A stretch of DNA of 64,000 nucleotides from an uncultured Raoultella sp. (GCA_900759445.1 CAAEVH010000035.1:1-64000), one strand, 5' to 3'. Positions 26,107 through 36,305 are shown, numbered from the stretch's first letter. The notes: a model not told the origin generated them from the letters alone. Translations and numbers: made by a program.

Positions 26107-26248
26107 AATGAGGCGCACTATAAACATCCCGAACGGACCTGTAAAGCACCAATGCGTTCGTTTGCCTGAAAAACAGCCAAAATATTGTTAATCGACTGAA
26201 ATAACAACAGATTGACCGTTTATTCAGCACAAATACTGGCTAAAGCGC

Positions 26249-27877
26249 TTAATGTTTTTTGATGAACATATCTTTGGTGTAGTAATTTCCCCGGTTATCT
26301 GGCGCAAATCCTCCCACCCACGGCTTCACAAGATGCGTGCGGACATAGTGGTAAACCGGAATCGCTGGCACATCCTCTTCTAAAAGGTCTTCAGCCTGCT
26401 GGTAGTATTTGCCTCGCTCCTCCAGCGAAGATGCTTTCGCCGCCTTGCGCATCGCGTCATCAAAAGCGGGATTGCTGTACCTGGTGGTATTCTCGCTATC
26501 GCCGGTACGGAAAATATTGAGGAAACTTGAGGCATCATCATAATCGGCGATCCATGCGTAACGCACGACGTCAAAATTACCGGTGTGCATGGTATCCAGC
26601 ATGGTTTTCCATTCCTGATTTTGCAGCTTCGCCTCTACGCCGAGGTTTTTCTTCCACATTGACGATGCGGCAATGGCAATACGCTGGTGCGTTTCGAAAT
26701 TGTTATAGAGCAGATTTAGGCTAAGCGGATGCTCAGGGCCATAACCGGCTTCAGCCAGCAGTTTCTTAGCTTCGGCAATGCGTTTTTCGAGCGGCCACGC
26801 CGCATATTCCGGCGCATGCAATTGCACTCCCCCTATTTCCGGCTGGCTGATAACCCACGCCGCGCGTTGCCCCTGCCCCATCACCTTTTGTGCGATGATG
26901 TCTTTATCTAACGCCATATTCAGCGCCCGGCGCACGCGCGGGTCATTAAACGGTGCTCGAGTCGTATTGAACTGATAGTAATAGGTTGAAAGCTGAGGTG
27001 AGACATGGAGTTCATCGCCCATCGTCTTTTTCAACTGCGCGAACTGATTGACCGGGACGCTATACACAATGTCGATTTCGCCGGCCTTATAGCGGTTAAC
27101 GTCTGCGGACTCTGAACTGATGGGCAAATAAGTGACCTTATCAATGACGGTATGCCGATCGTCCCAATAATGCGGGTTACGCACGGCAACGATGCGCTCA
27201 TTGACTACCCACTGCGATAACTTGTACGCCCCGCTGCAGACAAAATGTTCTGGCCGGGTCCACTTATCACCAAAGCGGCCGATCAGCACTTTATCCAGCG
27301 GAACCAGTGACGGGTGCGCTAGCATCGCCAGAAACGCCGCCGTTGGCTGCGTCAGGGTAATTTCCAGCGTGCTATCATCCAGGGCTTTGACCCCGATATC
27401 GGCAGGATCTTTTTTCCCTTGGGCAATATCGAGGGCGTTTGCTACGTGCATATTGCCCAGATACGAGGAATAAGGTGAAGCTGTTTGCGGTGAGACCAGA
27501 CGCTGCCAGCTCCAGACGACATCCTGTGCGGTGATGGCAGACCCATCTGACCAGGTTATGCCCGGACGTAAATGAAAGGTCCAGACGGTGTTGTCTTTGT
27601 TCTCCCAGGACGCGGCCAGCCGGGGTTCGATAGACCCATCCGGCTTAACCGCCACCAGTCCGTCGAACATATCGCTGATTAAATTAAATTCAACGTTGCT
27701 TTCGACTTTATGCGGATCCAGCGACGCTGGCTCACTGCCATTGTTTCTGACCAGTTCCTGTTTTTCTGCAAGAATTGTTCCTGCGGGAACATTTGCCGCC
27801 ATCGCCGCGCCGTTGATAGACATCAAACAGACAGTCAACAGCGTAAACGTCAATATCTTCGATTTATGTTGAATCAT
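26249..27877 (-). CDS. OppA/MppA-like oligopeptide-binding protein
   Basis: 542-residue periplasmic solute-binding protein of family 5. The signal peptide ends AAMA (about 27), then NNGSEPASLDPHKVESNVEF is the family signature; PRLAASWENKDNTVWTFHLRPG and YYYQFNTTRAPFNDPRVRRA are typical OppA segments. It should bind short peptides for an Opp-type importer; no permease or ATPase genes adjoin, so it probably shares the housekeeping OppBCDF, as MppA does. It is a paralogue of OppA rather than OppA itself, which sits elsewhere. Confidence 0.9.
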   Translation of the reverse strand: MIQHKSKILTFTLLTVCLMSINGAAMAANVPAGTILAEKQELVRNNGSEPASLDPHKVESNVEFNLISDMFDGLVAVKPDGSIEPRLAASWENKDNTVWTFHLRPGITWSDGSAITAQDVVWSWQRLVSPQTASPYSSYLGNMHVANALDIAQGKKDPADIGVKALDDSTLEITLTQPTAAFLAMLAHPSLVPLDKVLIGRFGDKWTRPEHFVCSGAYKLSQWVVNERIVAVRNPHYWDDRHTVIDKVTYLPISSESADVNRYKAGEIDIVYSVPVNQFAQLKKTMGDELHVSPQLSTYYYQFNTTRAPFNDPRVRRALNMALDKDIIAQKVMGQGQRAAWVISQPEIGGVQLHAPEYAAWPLEKRIAEAKKLLAEAGYGPEHPLSLNLLYNNFETHQRIAIAASSMWKKNLGVEAKLQNQEWKTMLDTMHTGNFDVVRYAWIADYDDASSFLNIFRTGDSENTTRYSNPAFDDAMRKAAKASSLEERGKYYQQAEDLLEEDVPAIPVYHYVRTHLVKPWVGGFAPDNRGNYYTKDMFIKKH

Positions 27878-28147
27878 TCCCTTTACCTTATTGCTCTGTT
27901 TTATGTAGACACCGCTGTCACTGTCAGAGAGAAACAGGAATAACGCAATATTTTTCAGTTACCTGGCAGATATCTAACAGGCATTTTTACACATATAGTG
28001 CTAACATCTGATTCGGGAGCTTTTGTTGAAATAATATGCTTAAGCCTGGCGGGTTAAAATGCGTAAAGATGGGTAAAACCGCTGTGTCATTCCCCTTGAT
28101 TTCATTATCCTCCATCATTAATTACATCTGTCATAAGAGAGTGACTC

Positions 28148-28807
28148 ATGGATCGTATTATTAGTTCTTCACGCGATCGTACATCGCTACTCAGCACGCA
28201 TAAGGTGCTGCGCAATACCTATTTCCTGCTCAGCCTGACGCTGGCGTTTTCGGCGCTCACTGCGACTGCCAGTACCGTACTGATGTTGCCCTCTCCGGGG
28301 CTTATCCTGACGCTGGTGGGTATGTATGGTCTGATGTTCCTGACCTATAAAACGGCGGATAAACCGGTTGGTATTCTGTCAGCTTTCGCTTTCACCGGCT
28401 TCCTGGGCTACATTCTGGGACCGATCCTGAACACATACCTGTCTGCGGGCATGGGTGATGTTATCGCCATGGCTTTGGGCGGTACGGCGCTGGTCTTCTT
28501 CAGCTGCTCAGCCTACGTGCTGACCACGCGGAAAGACATGTCCTTCCTCGGCGGTATGCTGATGGCAGGGATCGTGGTGGTGCTCATTGGTATGGTTGCG
28601 AATATCTTCCTGCAGTTGCCGGCTTTACATCTGGCGATCAGCGCGGTGTTTATTCTGATTTCTTCAGGCGCAATCCTGTTTGAAACCAGTAATATCATCC
28701 GTGGCGGTGAAACCAACTATATCCGTGCCACCGTCAGCCTGTACGTTTCGCTGTACAACATCTTCGTCAGCCTGCTGAGCATTTTGGGCTTCGCCAGCCG
28801 CGATTAA
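28148..28807 (+). CDS. yccA: FtsH modulator YccA (Bax inhibitor-1 family)
   Basis: 219-residue inner-membrane protein, seven hydrophobic segments, start [20 protein letters not shown] as in E. coli YccA. It binds the FtsH/HflKC protease and slows degradation of jammed SecY. The N-terminal cytoplasmic tail that FtsH recognises is present. In E. coli yccA lies next to serT as here, with only the OppA-like gene inserted. Confidence 0.96.
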   Translation: MDRIISSSRDRTSLLSTHKVLRNTYFLLSLTLAFSALTATASTVLMLPSPGLILTLVGMYGLMFLTYKTADKPVGILSAFAFTGFLGYILGPILNTYLSAGMGDVIAMALGGTALVFFSCSAYVLTTRKDMSFLGGMLMAGIVVVLIGMVANIFLQLPALHLAISAVFILISSGAILFETSNIIRGGETNYIRATVSLYVSLYNIFVSLLSILGFASRD

Positions 28808-28827
28808 GCAGCATCACTGATACGAAA

Positions 28828-28859
28828 AAAGAGAATGCCAATGGCATTCTCTTTTTTTA
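28828..28859. terminator. Bidirectional terminator after yccA
   Basis: Nine-base-pair stem GAGAATGCC / GGCATTCTC, loop AAT, with A6 before and T7 after. It can end yccA rightward and the FidL-like gene leftward. Confidence 0.93.
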
Positions 28860-28863
28860 TACC

Positions 28864-29340
28864 TTATTGACCCCGGCAGATATAGGTAGGATAGCGCCGG
28901 TCCTGAATAAGCCACACAGCAGGTGAAAGTTCAGAGATCGTCAGGTAGTAGCGTGAGGTCGGATAGGCGAAACTCCCCCATTGGGCATTCGGCGTATTGT
29001 CATTGTGGCGAAGCCAGGTTTTGGTGTAGGTCAATACAATGACGTTATCATCGTCCCGCTGCTCCCACGTAAAGTCTACATCCCTGTCAACGATAAAATT
29101 TTGCCCGCCAGCTCTTGCCGCACCTTTATAGGTGGTCAACCCTGTACCGTCCCGATGAAAATAGAACTGAGCAAGGGCATTTACCTTCACTTCACTTGTT
29201 TTCCCCTCATTGCGCGTAAAGTTAAATTCAGTGCTGCAGGCCAGCACATCGCTTTTTCCCGTCGCGCCGCAATAGTAAAACAGCGCCAGCGCGCCGCCGA
29301 CCAGGGCTCCGCCCAGTCCAAAAAGAAGCCTTATTTTCAT
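28864..29340 (-). CDS. FidL-like membrane-anchored protein
   Basis: 158-residue protein with one N-terminal membrane segment (LFGLGGALVGGALALFYYC) and a periplasmic domain with few landmarks (C34, C155; NDNTPNAQWGSFAYPT). It overlaps the end of a CadC/MarT-type regulator by 4 bases. In Salmonella SPI-3 the regulator MarT has just such a partner, FidL, and this pair fits that arrangement. It may tune the regulator's periplasmic domain (inference). Function not established. Confidence 0.7.
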   Translation of the reverse strand: MKIRLLFGLGGALVGGALALFYYCGATGKSDVLACSTEFNFTRNEGKTSEVKVNALAQFYFHRDGTGLTTYKGAARAGGQNFIVDRDVDFTWEQRDDDNVIVLTYTKTWLRHNDNTPNAQWGSFAYPTSRYYLTISELSPAVWLIQDRRYPTYICRGQ

Positions 29341-30092
29341 TTTCCAGCCCCGTTTTTATAGCGAATGGTCTTGCACAGACGTGTTTTATTGACCGGGCAG
29401 GCCCCGATAAACAGTTCATCAGCAGTTGCAAGCGAAAAACGGGCGCTGAAAAAATAAATAGCATACTCCTCGCGCTCGCAAGCCACGTCATTGGCCTCCA
29501 GTCGCTCAGCTAATTTTGATAGCACTAACGGCCGTCCATGATCTTCGATGACCCAGATACTACAACGCGCGATTTTTTCCTGGACCGGCTTTAATTTCGC
29601 CGGAACAGTTATCTCCTGCGGACGGCTAACGTAAAAGATCGCTCCCAACGGCACGGCAATCAATGCCCCTATTCTGAACCACTTTTTCAGGGATACTCGC
29701 CGGGGCAGAACGTCTTGTTGCGCTGAGGGGGGTTGCGGATCAACGGCTTGAATTTTCTCTCCAGGCTGAAAAATCACATCAGCATCAAAACGGAAACCAT
29801 AGCGCGGGACAGTGACGATCAATTCGTGCCCCTCTCCCAGAGACTGGAAGCTTTTACGCAGTTCGCTTACCGCTTTATTGAGATTATTTCCTGATGGCGT
29901 AAAGCCAAATTCTTCCCACACGCGAGCGATCAATTCCTCCCGGCTTAAGTCGCGTCCTCGGTGTTTAATGAATTCCTGTAAAAGACGAACGGCTGGCGCC
30001 GAAAGTGTTAATACAGACTCGGGTTGTCCAACAAGACTTATTGCATGTGCTTCAGGATCAAATAACAACGAATTATTGCATATAAAAAACAT
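29337..30092 (-). CDS. MarT/CadC-like membrane-bound regulator
   Basis: 251-residue ToxR/CadC-type protein: an N-terminal OmpR-like winged helix (about 1-105, with LSREELIARVWEEFGFTPSG and LIVTVPRYGFRFDADV), a linker, one membrane segment near residue 137-157 (IGALIAVPLGAIFYVS) and a small periplasmic domain with cysteines (CSIWVIE, CERE, CPVNKTRLC). It reads an external cue and activates genes directly. It is divergent from the fimbrial operon starting at 30401 and coupled to the FidL-like gene, so it is the likely fimbrial activator, as MarT is for misL (inference). Confidence 0.82.
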   Translation of the reverse strand: MFFICNNSLLFDPEAHAISLVGQPESVLTLSAPAVRLLQEFIKHRGRDLSREELIARVWEEFGFTPSGNNLNKAVSELRKSFQSLGEGHELIVTVPRYGFRFDADVIFQPGEKIQAVDPQPPSAQQDVLPRRVSLKKWFRIGALIAVPLGAIFYVSRPQEITVPAKLKPVQEKIARCSIWVIEDHGRPLVLSKLAERLEANDVACEREEYAIYFFSARFSLATADELFIGACPVNKTRLCKTIRYKNGAGK

Positions 30093-30400
30093 CTTTTATT
30101 CTCGGCTGTTACCGCATGCTTTTTATTCCCTGGTACGTCGATATGAAAACCGCCCCCTGACCTGCTTATTTTTTCATCAGAAGGAATTTTCCTCCCATCC
30201 TTGGCCGCGGTATTTTCGCTTAACTATACAACCTTAAAGCCAGAAAAGCAGGATAAAAAACTGTATATAACGAGTTAACTAATACAAATTTTCACAAATC
30301 GCTGTTCTGGTTAAAGTTTCCCTGCCCTGAAGCGATACGAAAGCAGACGGTGTCCTGGTGTTAACGCGCCGCCTTTAAACTCAGAGCAGGCAGACTGATT
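30093..30400. promoter_or_regulatory. Divergent regulator-fimbriae promoter region
   Basis: 308 bases between the MarT-like regulator and the fimbrial chaperone gene. It includes AT-rich tracts (30225-30300) and an inverted TTAACT...AGTTAA pair at about 30220-30276, possible operator half-sites. No gene seen. Confidence 0.45.
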
Positions 30401-31144
30401 GTGAAACAGAAAAAAAGAGTGAGCATGACAACCGCCTTTTATGTCGCCGCGCTGTCATTGCCATTTTTCTCAGAAATGACAATGGCCAATATGAGCGTGT
30501 ATCCCATGGAGCTGAATGTAGACAGATCCGGTGCGGCGCAAATTAAGGTGGCTTCAAAAACGGATGATATTCAGTTCATTCGGGTGAGGCAAAAGAAAAT
30601 TCTTAATCCCGGAACGGCCCAGGAAAAAGAAATTGACGTCGCTTCGTGGAAAGAAGGTGGCGTGGTGGTTACGCCCGAGAAATTTGCTCTAGCTGCAGGC
30701 GCGATGCGCGTTGTTCGTCTGGTATCGCTTATACCTCCGAAAAAAGAGACCACCTGGCGTGTCTATTTTGAAGGGGTAAAACAACCTGACAGCATTATTC
30801 CGGGCAAGGCAGAAACCTCTGCAGCAATGGCGACATTAGGTGTCAATGTGATCTGGGGTGCACTGGTCCACATTGCTCCAGAAGAAAACGTAATTTCACT
30901 GTCGATTGACCCTCGCCGGGGAACGTTAAAAAACAACGGCACATTGCGTGTGCCGCTCAGAGAGATTGGTATTTGTGATGCTGTTTCATCGTGTAAATGG
31001 ATAAAAGAAGACGCGACGATTTATCCGGACACTGAACGGAAATTAAAAACGCTCACTATGAAACAGGGTCAGAAATATAAGTTCCGCTACTTCAACTGGG
31101 TGAATAAAACCGCTGAAGAAGCTGATTTACCCGTCGTGCAATAA
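30401..31144 (+). CDS. CS1/Tcf-type fimbrial chaperone
   Basis: 247-residue periplasmic chaperone of the alternate (alpha, CS1/CFA-I) class: MSVYPMELNVDRSGAAQIKV starts the first immunoglobulin-like domain, FIRVRQKKILNPG follows, and a second domain ends with KYKFRYFNWVNKT. It caps fimbrial subunits before the usher. The signal peptide begins at the GTG at 30401 or at ATG 30425 (MTTAFYVAALSLPFF); the latter gives a more typical signal length. First gene of the fimbrial operon. Confidence 0.85.
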   Translation: MKQKKRVSMTTAFYVAALSLPFFSEMTMANMSVYPMELNVDRSGAAQIKVASKTDDIQFIRVRQKKILNPGTAQEKEIDVASWKEGGVVVTPEKFALAAGAMRVVRLVSLIPPKKETTWRVYFEGVKQPDSIIPGKAETSAAMATLGVNVIWGALVHIAPEENVISLSIDPRRGTLKNNGTLRVPLREIGICDAVSSCKWIKEDATIYPDTERKLKTLTMKQGQKYKFRYFNWVNKTAEEADLPVVQ

Positions 31145-31218
31145 CACGACGGCACAGTAAAAACCCACGTAGTTTGTTTAAAGAGCCAAGGTGCTCATTT
31201 GTAAATATGGAGATATCA

Positions 31219-31725
31219 ATGCGTAACTATATTAAACCTCTGATGATTGTTGCCGCGATGGCCTCGTCCTTTAGCGCGCTGGCGATTCAAAAAGATATTA
31301 CCGTCAACGCCAGCGTTGACTCACAGTTGGATATGACTCAAGCCGATAACACGCCACTGCCGGCCAGCATCGACATGCAGTACCTGCCAGGTCGTGGGCT
31401 GGAAAGCTACCGCCTGAACACCAAGGTGTGGTCGAACTCCGCCACCAGCAATGTCAAAGTGCGCCTCGTTAGCGCAGCTAAGCTCACCAATATGGATGGC
31501 GACGAGACTGTACCGATGACGGTGATTCTGGGTGATAAAACACTGTCTACCACCGATGCCGAATTTACCGGAACTGAACTGTTCCCAGGCAGCATTGAAA
31601 ACGGTTCAGCGGTACTGCCACTGACCATTTCTCAGACCACCAAAGGCATTCTGAAAACCGGTCAGTACAGTGGCGTTGTCAGCCTGATGCTGACGCAGGC
31701 GACGACCACGGAAGGCGGTGCGTAA
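31219..31725 (+). CDS. CS1-type major fimbrial subunit
   Basis: 168-residue pilin. The signal peptide ends at ALA (residue 23), the mature protein starts IQKDITVNASVDSQLDMTQA as in CooA/CfaB/TcfB-type subunits, with no conserved cysteine pair, unlike classical type 1 pilins. It assembles by donor-strand exchange. Start ATG at 31219 has GGAGATATCA in front; an upstream Met lacks support. A 74-base gap after the chaperone fits higher subunit expression. Confidence 0.88.
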   Translation: MRNYIKPLMIVAAMASSFSALAIQKDITVNASVDSQLDMTQADNTPLPASIDMQYLPGRGLESYRLNTKVWSNSATSNVKVRLVSAAKLTNMDGDETVPMTVILGDKTLSTTDAEFTGTELFPGSIENGSAVLPLTISQTTKGILKTGQYSGVVSLMLTQATTTEGGA

Positions 31726-31791
31726 CACCACAGTACATAAGGGATAACGTCAGAGGGTGCCCACCCTCTGACGTCAGGATGATGTCGAGGC

Positions 31792-34515
31792 TTGGTCATG
31801 GCGTTTCACAGAAATACTCTCCTCTTAGTTGCTTTATTACCCGCATCCATCCAACTCGCCTGCGCCGAGATGGCCGTCCCGGCAGGTTTCGAAGATCTGG
31901 CGAAAACGCAGCGTCTGTGGATAGAGGTTAACCTCTATGGCGAATCGCTTGGCCTTTTTGAAACGGATATCACACTTGAATCGGTCAGTTTTGTCGCACC
32001 CGAAACCGTGGTCGCGGCTATCAAACGTCAGTTTAATGACGCTCCTGCCCTCGTCGCCACCGTGTCTGCAGCTCTCGCCGTTCCACTTGCCCGTAACGGC
32101 AACCTGGCGTGCAGCAGCAATGGCTCCGCAACGGGATGTGATTACATTGATACCCATCGCGCGGCCATTATCTATGATGAGAATAACGCGCGCATTAGCC
32201 TGTTTTTGAACAAGAAATTTCTGCCTAAACAGACCACAGAAAACCAGTGGTATCAGCCTACGCAGGGCACTGAGAATGCGTTGATCCATCAACAGAATAT
32301 CAATTTTGTTGCCGACAGGGATTACCAGTCAGCCACCGTTCAGGGCAATGGCGCGCTGGCCATGACGCAGGACGGCTACTTTAATCTCGACTGGACCTGG
32401 CTGGGGCAGCGTTCAAGGCACCAGCAGCAACAAGAAATAACCGTCAACAATGCCTGGTTTCGCCAGGATATCTGGCGTCAGTACTATATTCAATTAGGCG
32501 AGATGGATACCCGCGATCTGTTCAGTAATGCTGGTGGGAATATCAACCTCAGCCAACTGCCGCTGGGCAAAATTCGCGGCCTGCGCACAGGCTCGACAAG
32601 GGCATGGATCAATCCGGTTCAGCAGTCAAAGGGTACCCCCATCACCGTGCTGCTTTCCCATGATGCGCGTATTGACGCCCGCCGGGGCAATCAGCTGCTG
32701 GCCAGTTTCTATCTCAATGCCGGGGCTCAGACCCTGGACACGCGATCGTTCCCCGACGGGAGCTATACCGTGACGCTGTCCGTCTATGAAAATAACCGGC
32801 TGACACGTACCGAGCAGATACCGTTTACCCGCACCGGTATTACGCCGTTTGACCGCGTCGAGTGGTTCCTGCAGGCGGGCGAAACAGACAATAACAATCA
32901 AAACGATGAACGTAGCGCGGTCGCTCAGGCGGGTGTCCGCCTGCCTGTCACTCCAACGCTGGCACTCACCAGTGGCGCAGCGATAAAGAAAAACCAACGT
33001 TTTCTGGAAAATGCACTCGACTGGAGTCGTGGTTTCAATGCGGGTCCGATCGATGGCGTACTCTCGACCCGGTTTAGCTACCTTTACGGCAGCGAAGGAC
33101 AACGCGGCAATATTCAGCAAATCAGCTATAACGACGGCTTTTCACTGAGCTTCTATCGCAACGCGTTATCAGCGGAAAACTGCAATACCCGAAGCGCGGG
33201 ATATGACGCCGTAAATGGCTGTTACCGAAGCCTGTCGGTGATGTTCTCCGTCCCTGTCGGCACCTGGTACGCCAGCCTGGGATATTCGGATAACCGCAAC
33301 GAAGGACGGTACGTTTCTCGTCGGGAACTCCCGGACAGTGACGATCGCCACGATGCAGGCTTGCCCTGGGAGTCGGTTTATATGACCCGCTCACGCACGC
33401 GGGCCTGGCAGGGTGGCTTGAGTACGGCTTTCAGCACACGCGGTCTGAACATCAACAGCAGCATTAACCTTTTCATGCGTAACGATGACTCGCGCGAAGG
33501 CAGGGATAAAGGCGGCTACCTGAGCGTGAGCCTGTCAATGGCGCATAACCGTCAGGGCAATGCGACAAGCTATACCTCTCTGGGCGCGACATGGCAGCAC
33601 CAGCAGCATGATAAAAACCAGCTGAGCTATAACGTGGCGCACAACTGGTATGCCGACGCACGTGGTGAAAATGAGTATGGACTGAGCGCATCAGGTATTA
33701 ACAGCGATTCACTCAATACCTCTGCCTACACGCGCCAGGGCGGACGATATGGCAACGGGAGTCTGACAGTCAGCGATGCCTGGGATCGTCAGGATCGGCG
33801 CCATACCCTGAGCAGCAGCGGCAATTACAACTCCACTCTTGCGCTGTCGCGCTCTGGTCTGTGGCTGGGCCGCTGGAGCGACGGACGTCCTGCTTCAGCC
33901 ATCGCGGTTAACGTTGCCACACCAGAAGATTCCCAGGATCCGAGCATTGCCGTGTCGCTGGATAACGGCGGCAGTGCAGACATTCCAGGCAATAGCCGCG
34001 CCCTCTTCGCCGTGCCGGGCTATCAGCAGACTACGTTGACGATTAACGAATCGCTGGATGTCTCGCGGGGTGCCAGCAGTGAAATCACACAAGGTTCAGG
34101 CAGCAGAACGTTATTTATGGTGCCAGGCAAACTGCTCCGCCGGGACGTGCAAACCACGGCAAGCTACACCTGGCTCGGCCAGTTAACTGACGAGCAACAT
34201 TCGCCGTTTATCGGCGGCGTGCCACTGAACGTTAACGGCTGGAGCGACCTTGGCAACGGCGGGTTTAGCGCTCAAAGCGACGCTCTGCTGCATAACCTCT
34301 ACCTGGTGCGTCAGCAGCAGTTTTATCAGTGCGAGCTGAACGTAAAGAGTATGCGCGACGTCGTGCGTTACGTCGGGTCGATCCCTTGCCGGGAATTAAC
34401 CTTCTCTGCCCTGCCGGATACTGTCCAGCAACAGGCACAGCTGATGCTCGCCGGACGATCGATACCAACGGGTCCAACTGCCATGAATGCAGACAACGTC
34501 ACAAAAGGGAAATGA
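31792..34515 (+). CDS. CS1/Tcf-type outer-membrane usher
   Basis: 907-residue usher of the CfaC/TcfC class. After the signal peptide come an N-terminal domain that receives chaperone-subunit complexes, a long beta-barrel region (about 200-720, many Tyr-rich strands) with RVEWFLQAGETDNNNQ near 360, and C-terminal domains with a cysteine pair (YQCELN...IPCREL). It exports and assembles the pilus. ATG at 31798 is an alternative start. It ends 1 base before the tip-protein GTG. Confidence 0.9.
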   Translation: MVMAFHRNTLLLVALLPASIQLACAEMAVPAGFEDLAKTQRLWIEVNLYGESLGLFETDITLESVSFVAPETVVAAIKRQFNDAPALVATVSAALAVPLARNGNLACSSNGSATGCDYIDTHRAAIIYDENNARISLFLNKKFLPKQTTENQWYQPTQGTENALIHQQNINFVADRDYQSATVQGNGALAMTQDGYFNLDWTWLGQRSRHQQQQEITVNNAWFRQDIWRQYYIQLGEMDTRDLFSNAGGNINLSQLPLGKIRGLRTGSTRAWINPVQQSKGTPITVLLSHDARIDARRGNQLLASFYLNAGAQTLDTRSFPDGSYTVTLSVYENNRLTRTEQIPFTRTGITPFDRVEWFLQAGETDNNNQNDERSAVAQAGVRLPVTPTLALTSGAAIKKNQRFLENALDWSRGFNAGPIDGVLSTRFSYLYGSEGQRGNIQQISYNDGFSLSFYRNALSAENCNTRSAGYDAVNGCYRSLSVMFSVPVGTWYASLGYSDNRNEGRYVSRRELPDSDDRHDAGLPWESVYMTRSRTRAWQGGLSTAFSTRGLNINSSINLFMRNDDSREGRDKGGYLSVSLSMAHNRQGNATSYTSLGATWQHQQHDKNQLSYNVAHNWYADARGENEYGLSASGINSDSLNTSAYTRQGGRYGNGSLTVSDAWDRQDRRHTLSSSGNYNSTLALSRSGLWLGRWSDGRPASAIAVNVATPEDSQDPSIAVSLDNGGSADIPGNSRALFAVPGYQQTTLTINESLDVSRGASSEITQGSGSRTLFMVPGKLLRRDVQTTASYTWLGQLTDEQHSPFIGGVPLNVNGWSDLGNGGFSAQSDALLHNLYLVRQQQFYQCELNVKSMRDVVRYVGSIPCRELTFSALPDTVQQQAQLMLAGRSIPTGPTAMNADNVTKGK

Positions 34516-34516
34516 T

Positions 34517-35674
34517 GTGAACAAGCACTTAATTATTTTACTTTTTTTAAGCCTGTGGGCGGGTCAGACTCAGGCAGCGGCCCCTGCCGGAAGAAACACC
34601 AGCGTCGATATCAGCTTCGATCGCATGGCCCCCCCCGCGCGCTTTGATATCTGGGTTCATGAACCGAGCGGCTATGATGTCGCCGATCCGCAAAAGTGGG
34701 GACGTAATACTCTGACGTGTCTGTCCCGTACCGACTCCACAGTTGGCGCCTGCATGACCGCCCCGGCCTGGTTCACGGCGAACCCGGGGACACCTTATGC
34801 CATCAATTTACGTTTTACGCATGCCCTTACCAGCAAAACGGTGGATCTTAAGGTCTATGGCGACCACTACATGTTTTTCAATAATAAAGTCTTTACCTAT
34901 CCCAGTTTTATCACGGGAGGGACAGAGATTGTTGCAAACTGGACCAGAGAACCCTACTTCGATTTCTATATCGTGAAAAGCGAACTGGAAAAGCTCGCTC
35001 TGCCGGGTATCTGGACCGCAACGCTGAAGCAGAACCTGCGTGAATGGGATAGTGGCAACTGTGGCGGGAACTTCGCTGACCCCAATACCGGATGTCCAGG
35101 CTATCGCGCCATTGCTAGCTGGCAGGCCACGATGCGCATTGAGGTTGTCGATCCGGGTAATCAGCAGATTTACCTGCCGGCATTTCCGCACTCAACGCCT
35201 GTCGTTAACCTCAACCTGACCAACTTCCCGGGGCGGCCGGGTGGCAGTGAAATCCAGGGTGAAAACACGCTGGATATGTGCCTGTACGACGGCAAAAACA
35301 GTACCAGCACCCGCACTTATCTTCGGTTTGAAGACGACGGACTCCCCTCAACGGACCGTGCTGAAGAGGCATTTTCAATCCGGCGACGCGGCGGAAGTCA
35401 GACCGATGCGCGGGATCGTCTCGACTATCAGGTCTTCGTCACTAATCCCGTCACGGGCGCAACCGAAACCGTCGCCAACGGTAAAACCCTGGTATGGCAA
35501 GGCACCAACGATCCGCAGCATCTGCGTCAGGTCGTCCTGCCCGGCGGACGTGAGAGCGTACTGTGCGTACCAGCCCCTATTGTTTTGAAAACCCCTGCGT
35601 TTGCAGCCAGCAGTAAAAACGCCGGGGATTACACCGGCACGCTACGCATCATCTACACACCCAGTACGTTATAA
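34517..35674 (+). CDS. CS1-type fimbrial tip protein
   Basis: 385-residue minor subunit of the CooD/CfaE/TcfD class, GTG start coupled to the usher stop with AGGGAAATGAT in front. The signal peptide runs to TQAA (about 20). An N-terminal adhesin domain (about 20-220, cysteines in LTCLSR, GACMTA, GNCGGN, TGCPGY) is followed by a pilin-like domain starting near EVVDPGNQQIYLPAF and ending LRIIYTPSTL. It probably caps the pilus and binds host receptors; receptor unknown. Its disulfides may depend on the extra DsbA-like protein or on DsbA. Confidence 0.85.
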   Translation: MNKHLIILLFLSLWAGQTQAAAPAGRNTSVDISFDRMAPPARFDIWVHEPSGYDVADPQKWGRNTLTCLSRTDSTVGACMTAPAWFTANPGTPYAINLRFTHALTSKTVDLKVYGDHYMFFNNKVFTYPSFITGGTEIVANWTREPYFDFYIVKSELEKLALPGIWTATLKQNLREWDSGNCGGNFADPNTGCPGYRAIASWQATMRIEVVDPGNQQIYLPAFPHSTPVVNLNLTNFPGRPGGSEIQGENTLDMCLYDGKNSTSTRTYLRFEDDGLPSTDRAEEAFSIRRRGGSQTDARDRLDYQVFVTNPVTGATETVANGKTLVWQGTNDPQHLRQVVLPGGRESVLCVPAPIVLKTPAFAASSKNAGDYTGTLRIIYTPSTL

Positions 35675-35684
35675 AGAGGCCGCC

Positions 35685-36236
35685 GTGAATTACGTCATTC
35701 TTGATAATAATCGTTTTTATGCCGAAGGGTTGCGCTACGCCCTTCTGCGCCGTAACGCTCACACTCAAGTTGAGAGCGGCGCGTTACAGTGGCACCGTTC
35801 GCTGTTGGCCTGCGACACCCTCGTTGTGCGTTGCCGCTTTTCCGTCGCGAGGACGCATCTGGCGCTGGTCGACATTCTGCTTCAACTGGAGGCCAGGCGC
35901 TGGGAGGGAACGGTTTATCTGGTGTGCAATGAAAAAGGCTGGGCACTGGCCACGCATTTACGAAAGCGTTTTGCCAAGCTGACCTTACATATCATTGATG
36001 ACAGAATTGCCGTCGTGGATGCGGCGTATCTGCTTGCTAAAGAGCCCCGTCGGGTACGCAGTCTGAATTGCTGCCTGACTGGCATGGAGTTCAATGTTCT
36101 CGACAGGCTGGTTAACGGTCAATCGGTAAAACATGTTGCGCAAATGACGCAGATTAGCGAAAAACAGGTTTCGACGTATAAATGCAACGCGCTGAAGAAG
36201 CTTAATGCCAACAATCTGCTACAGCTACTTCTGTAG
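35685..36236 (+). CDS. LuxR-type regulator of the fimbrial cluster
   Basis: 183-residue regulator, GTG start 10 bases after the tip gene with AGAGG. The N-terminal part (MNYVILDNNRFYAEGLRYAL) resembles a receiver-like fold without a clear phosphoacceptor set; the C-terminal helix-turn-helix of LuxR type is LTGMEFNVLDRLVNGQSVKH through QISEKQVSTYKCNALKKLNA. It is likely a transcriptional regulator of the fimbrial operon (position-based inference), comparable to FimZ/MatA-like control. Confidence 0.8.
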   Translation: MNYVILDNNRFYAEGLRYALLRRNAHTQVESGALQWHRSLLACDTLVVRCRFSVARTHLALVDILLQLEARRWEGTVYLVCNEKGWALATHLRKRFAKLTLHIIDDRIAVVDAAYLLAKEPRRVRSLNCCLTGMEFNVLDRLVNGQSVKHVAQMTQISEKQVSTYKCNALKKLNANNLLQLLL

Positions 36237-36305
36237 GTCGAGGTTTCTCACGCCGCCCCTTATTTGCTAAACTAAGGGCGGTTTTTACTTTATCGACAGA
36301 GCACT

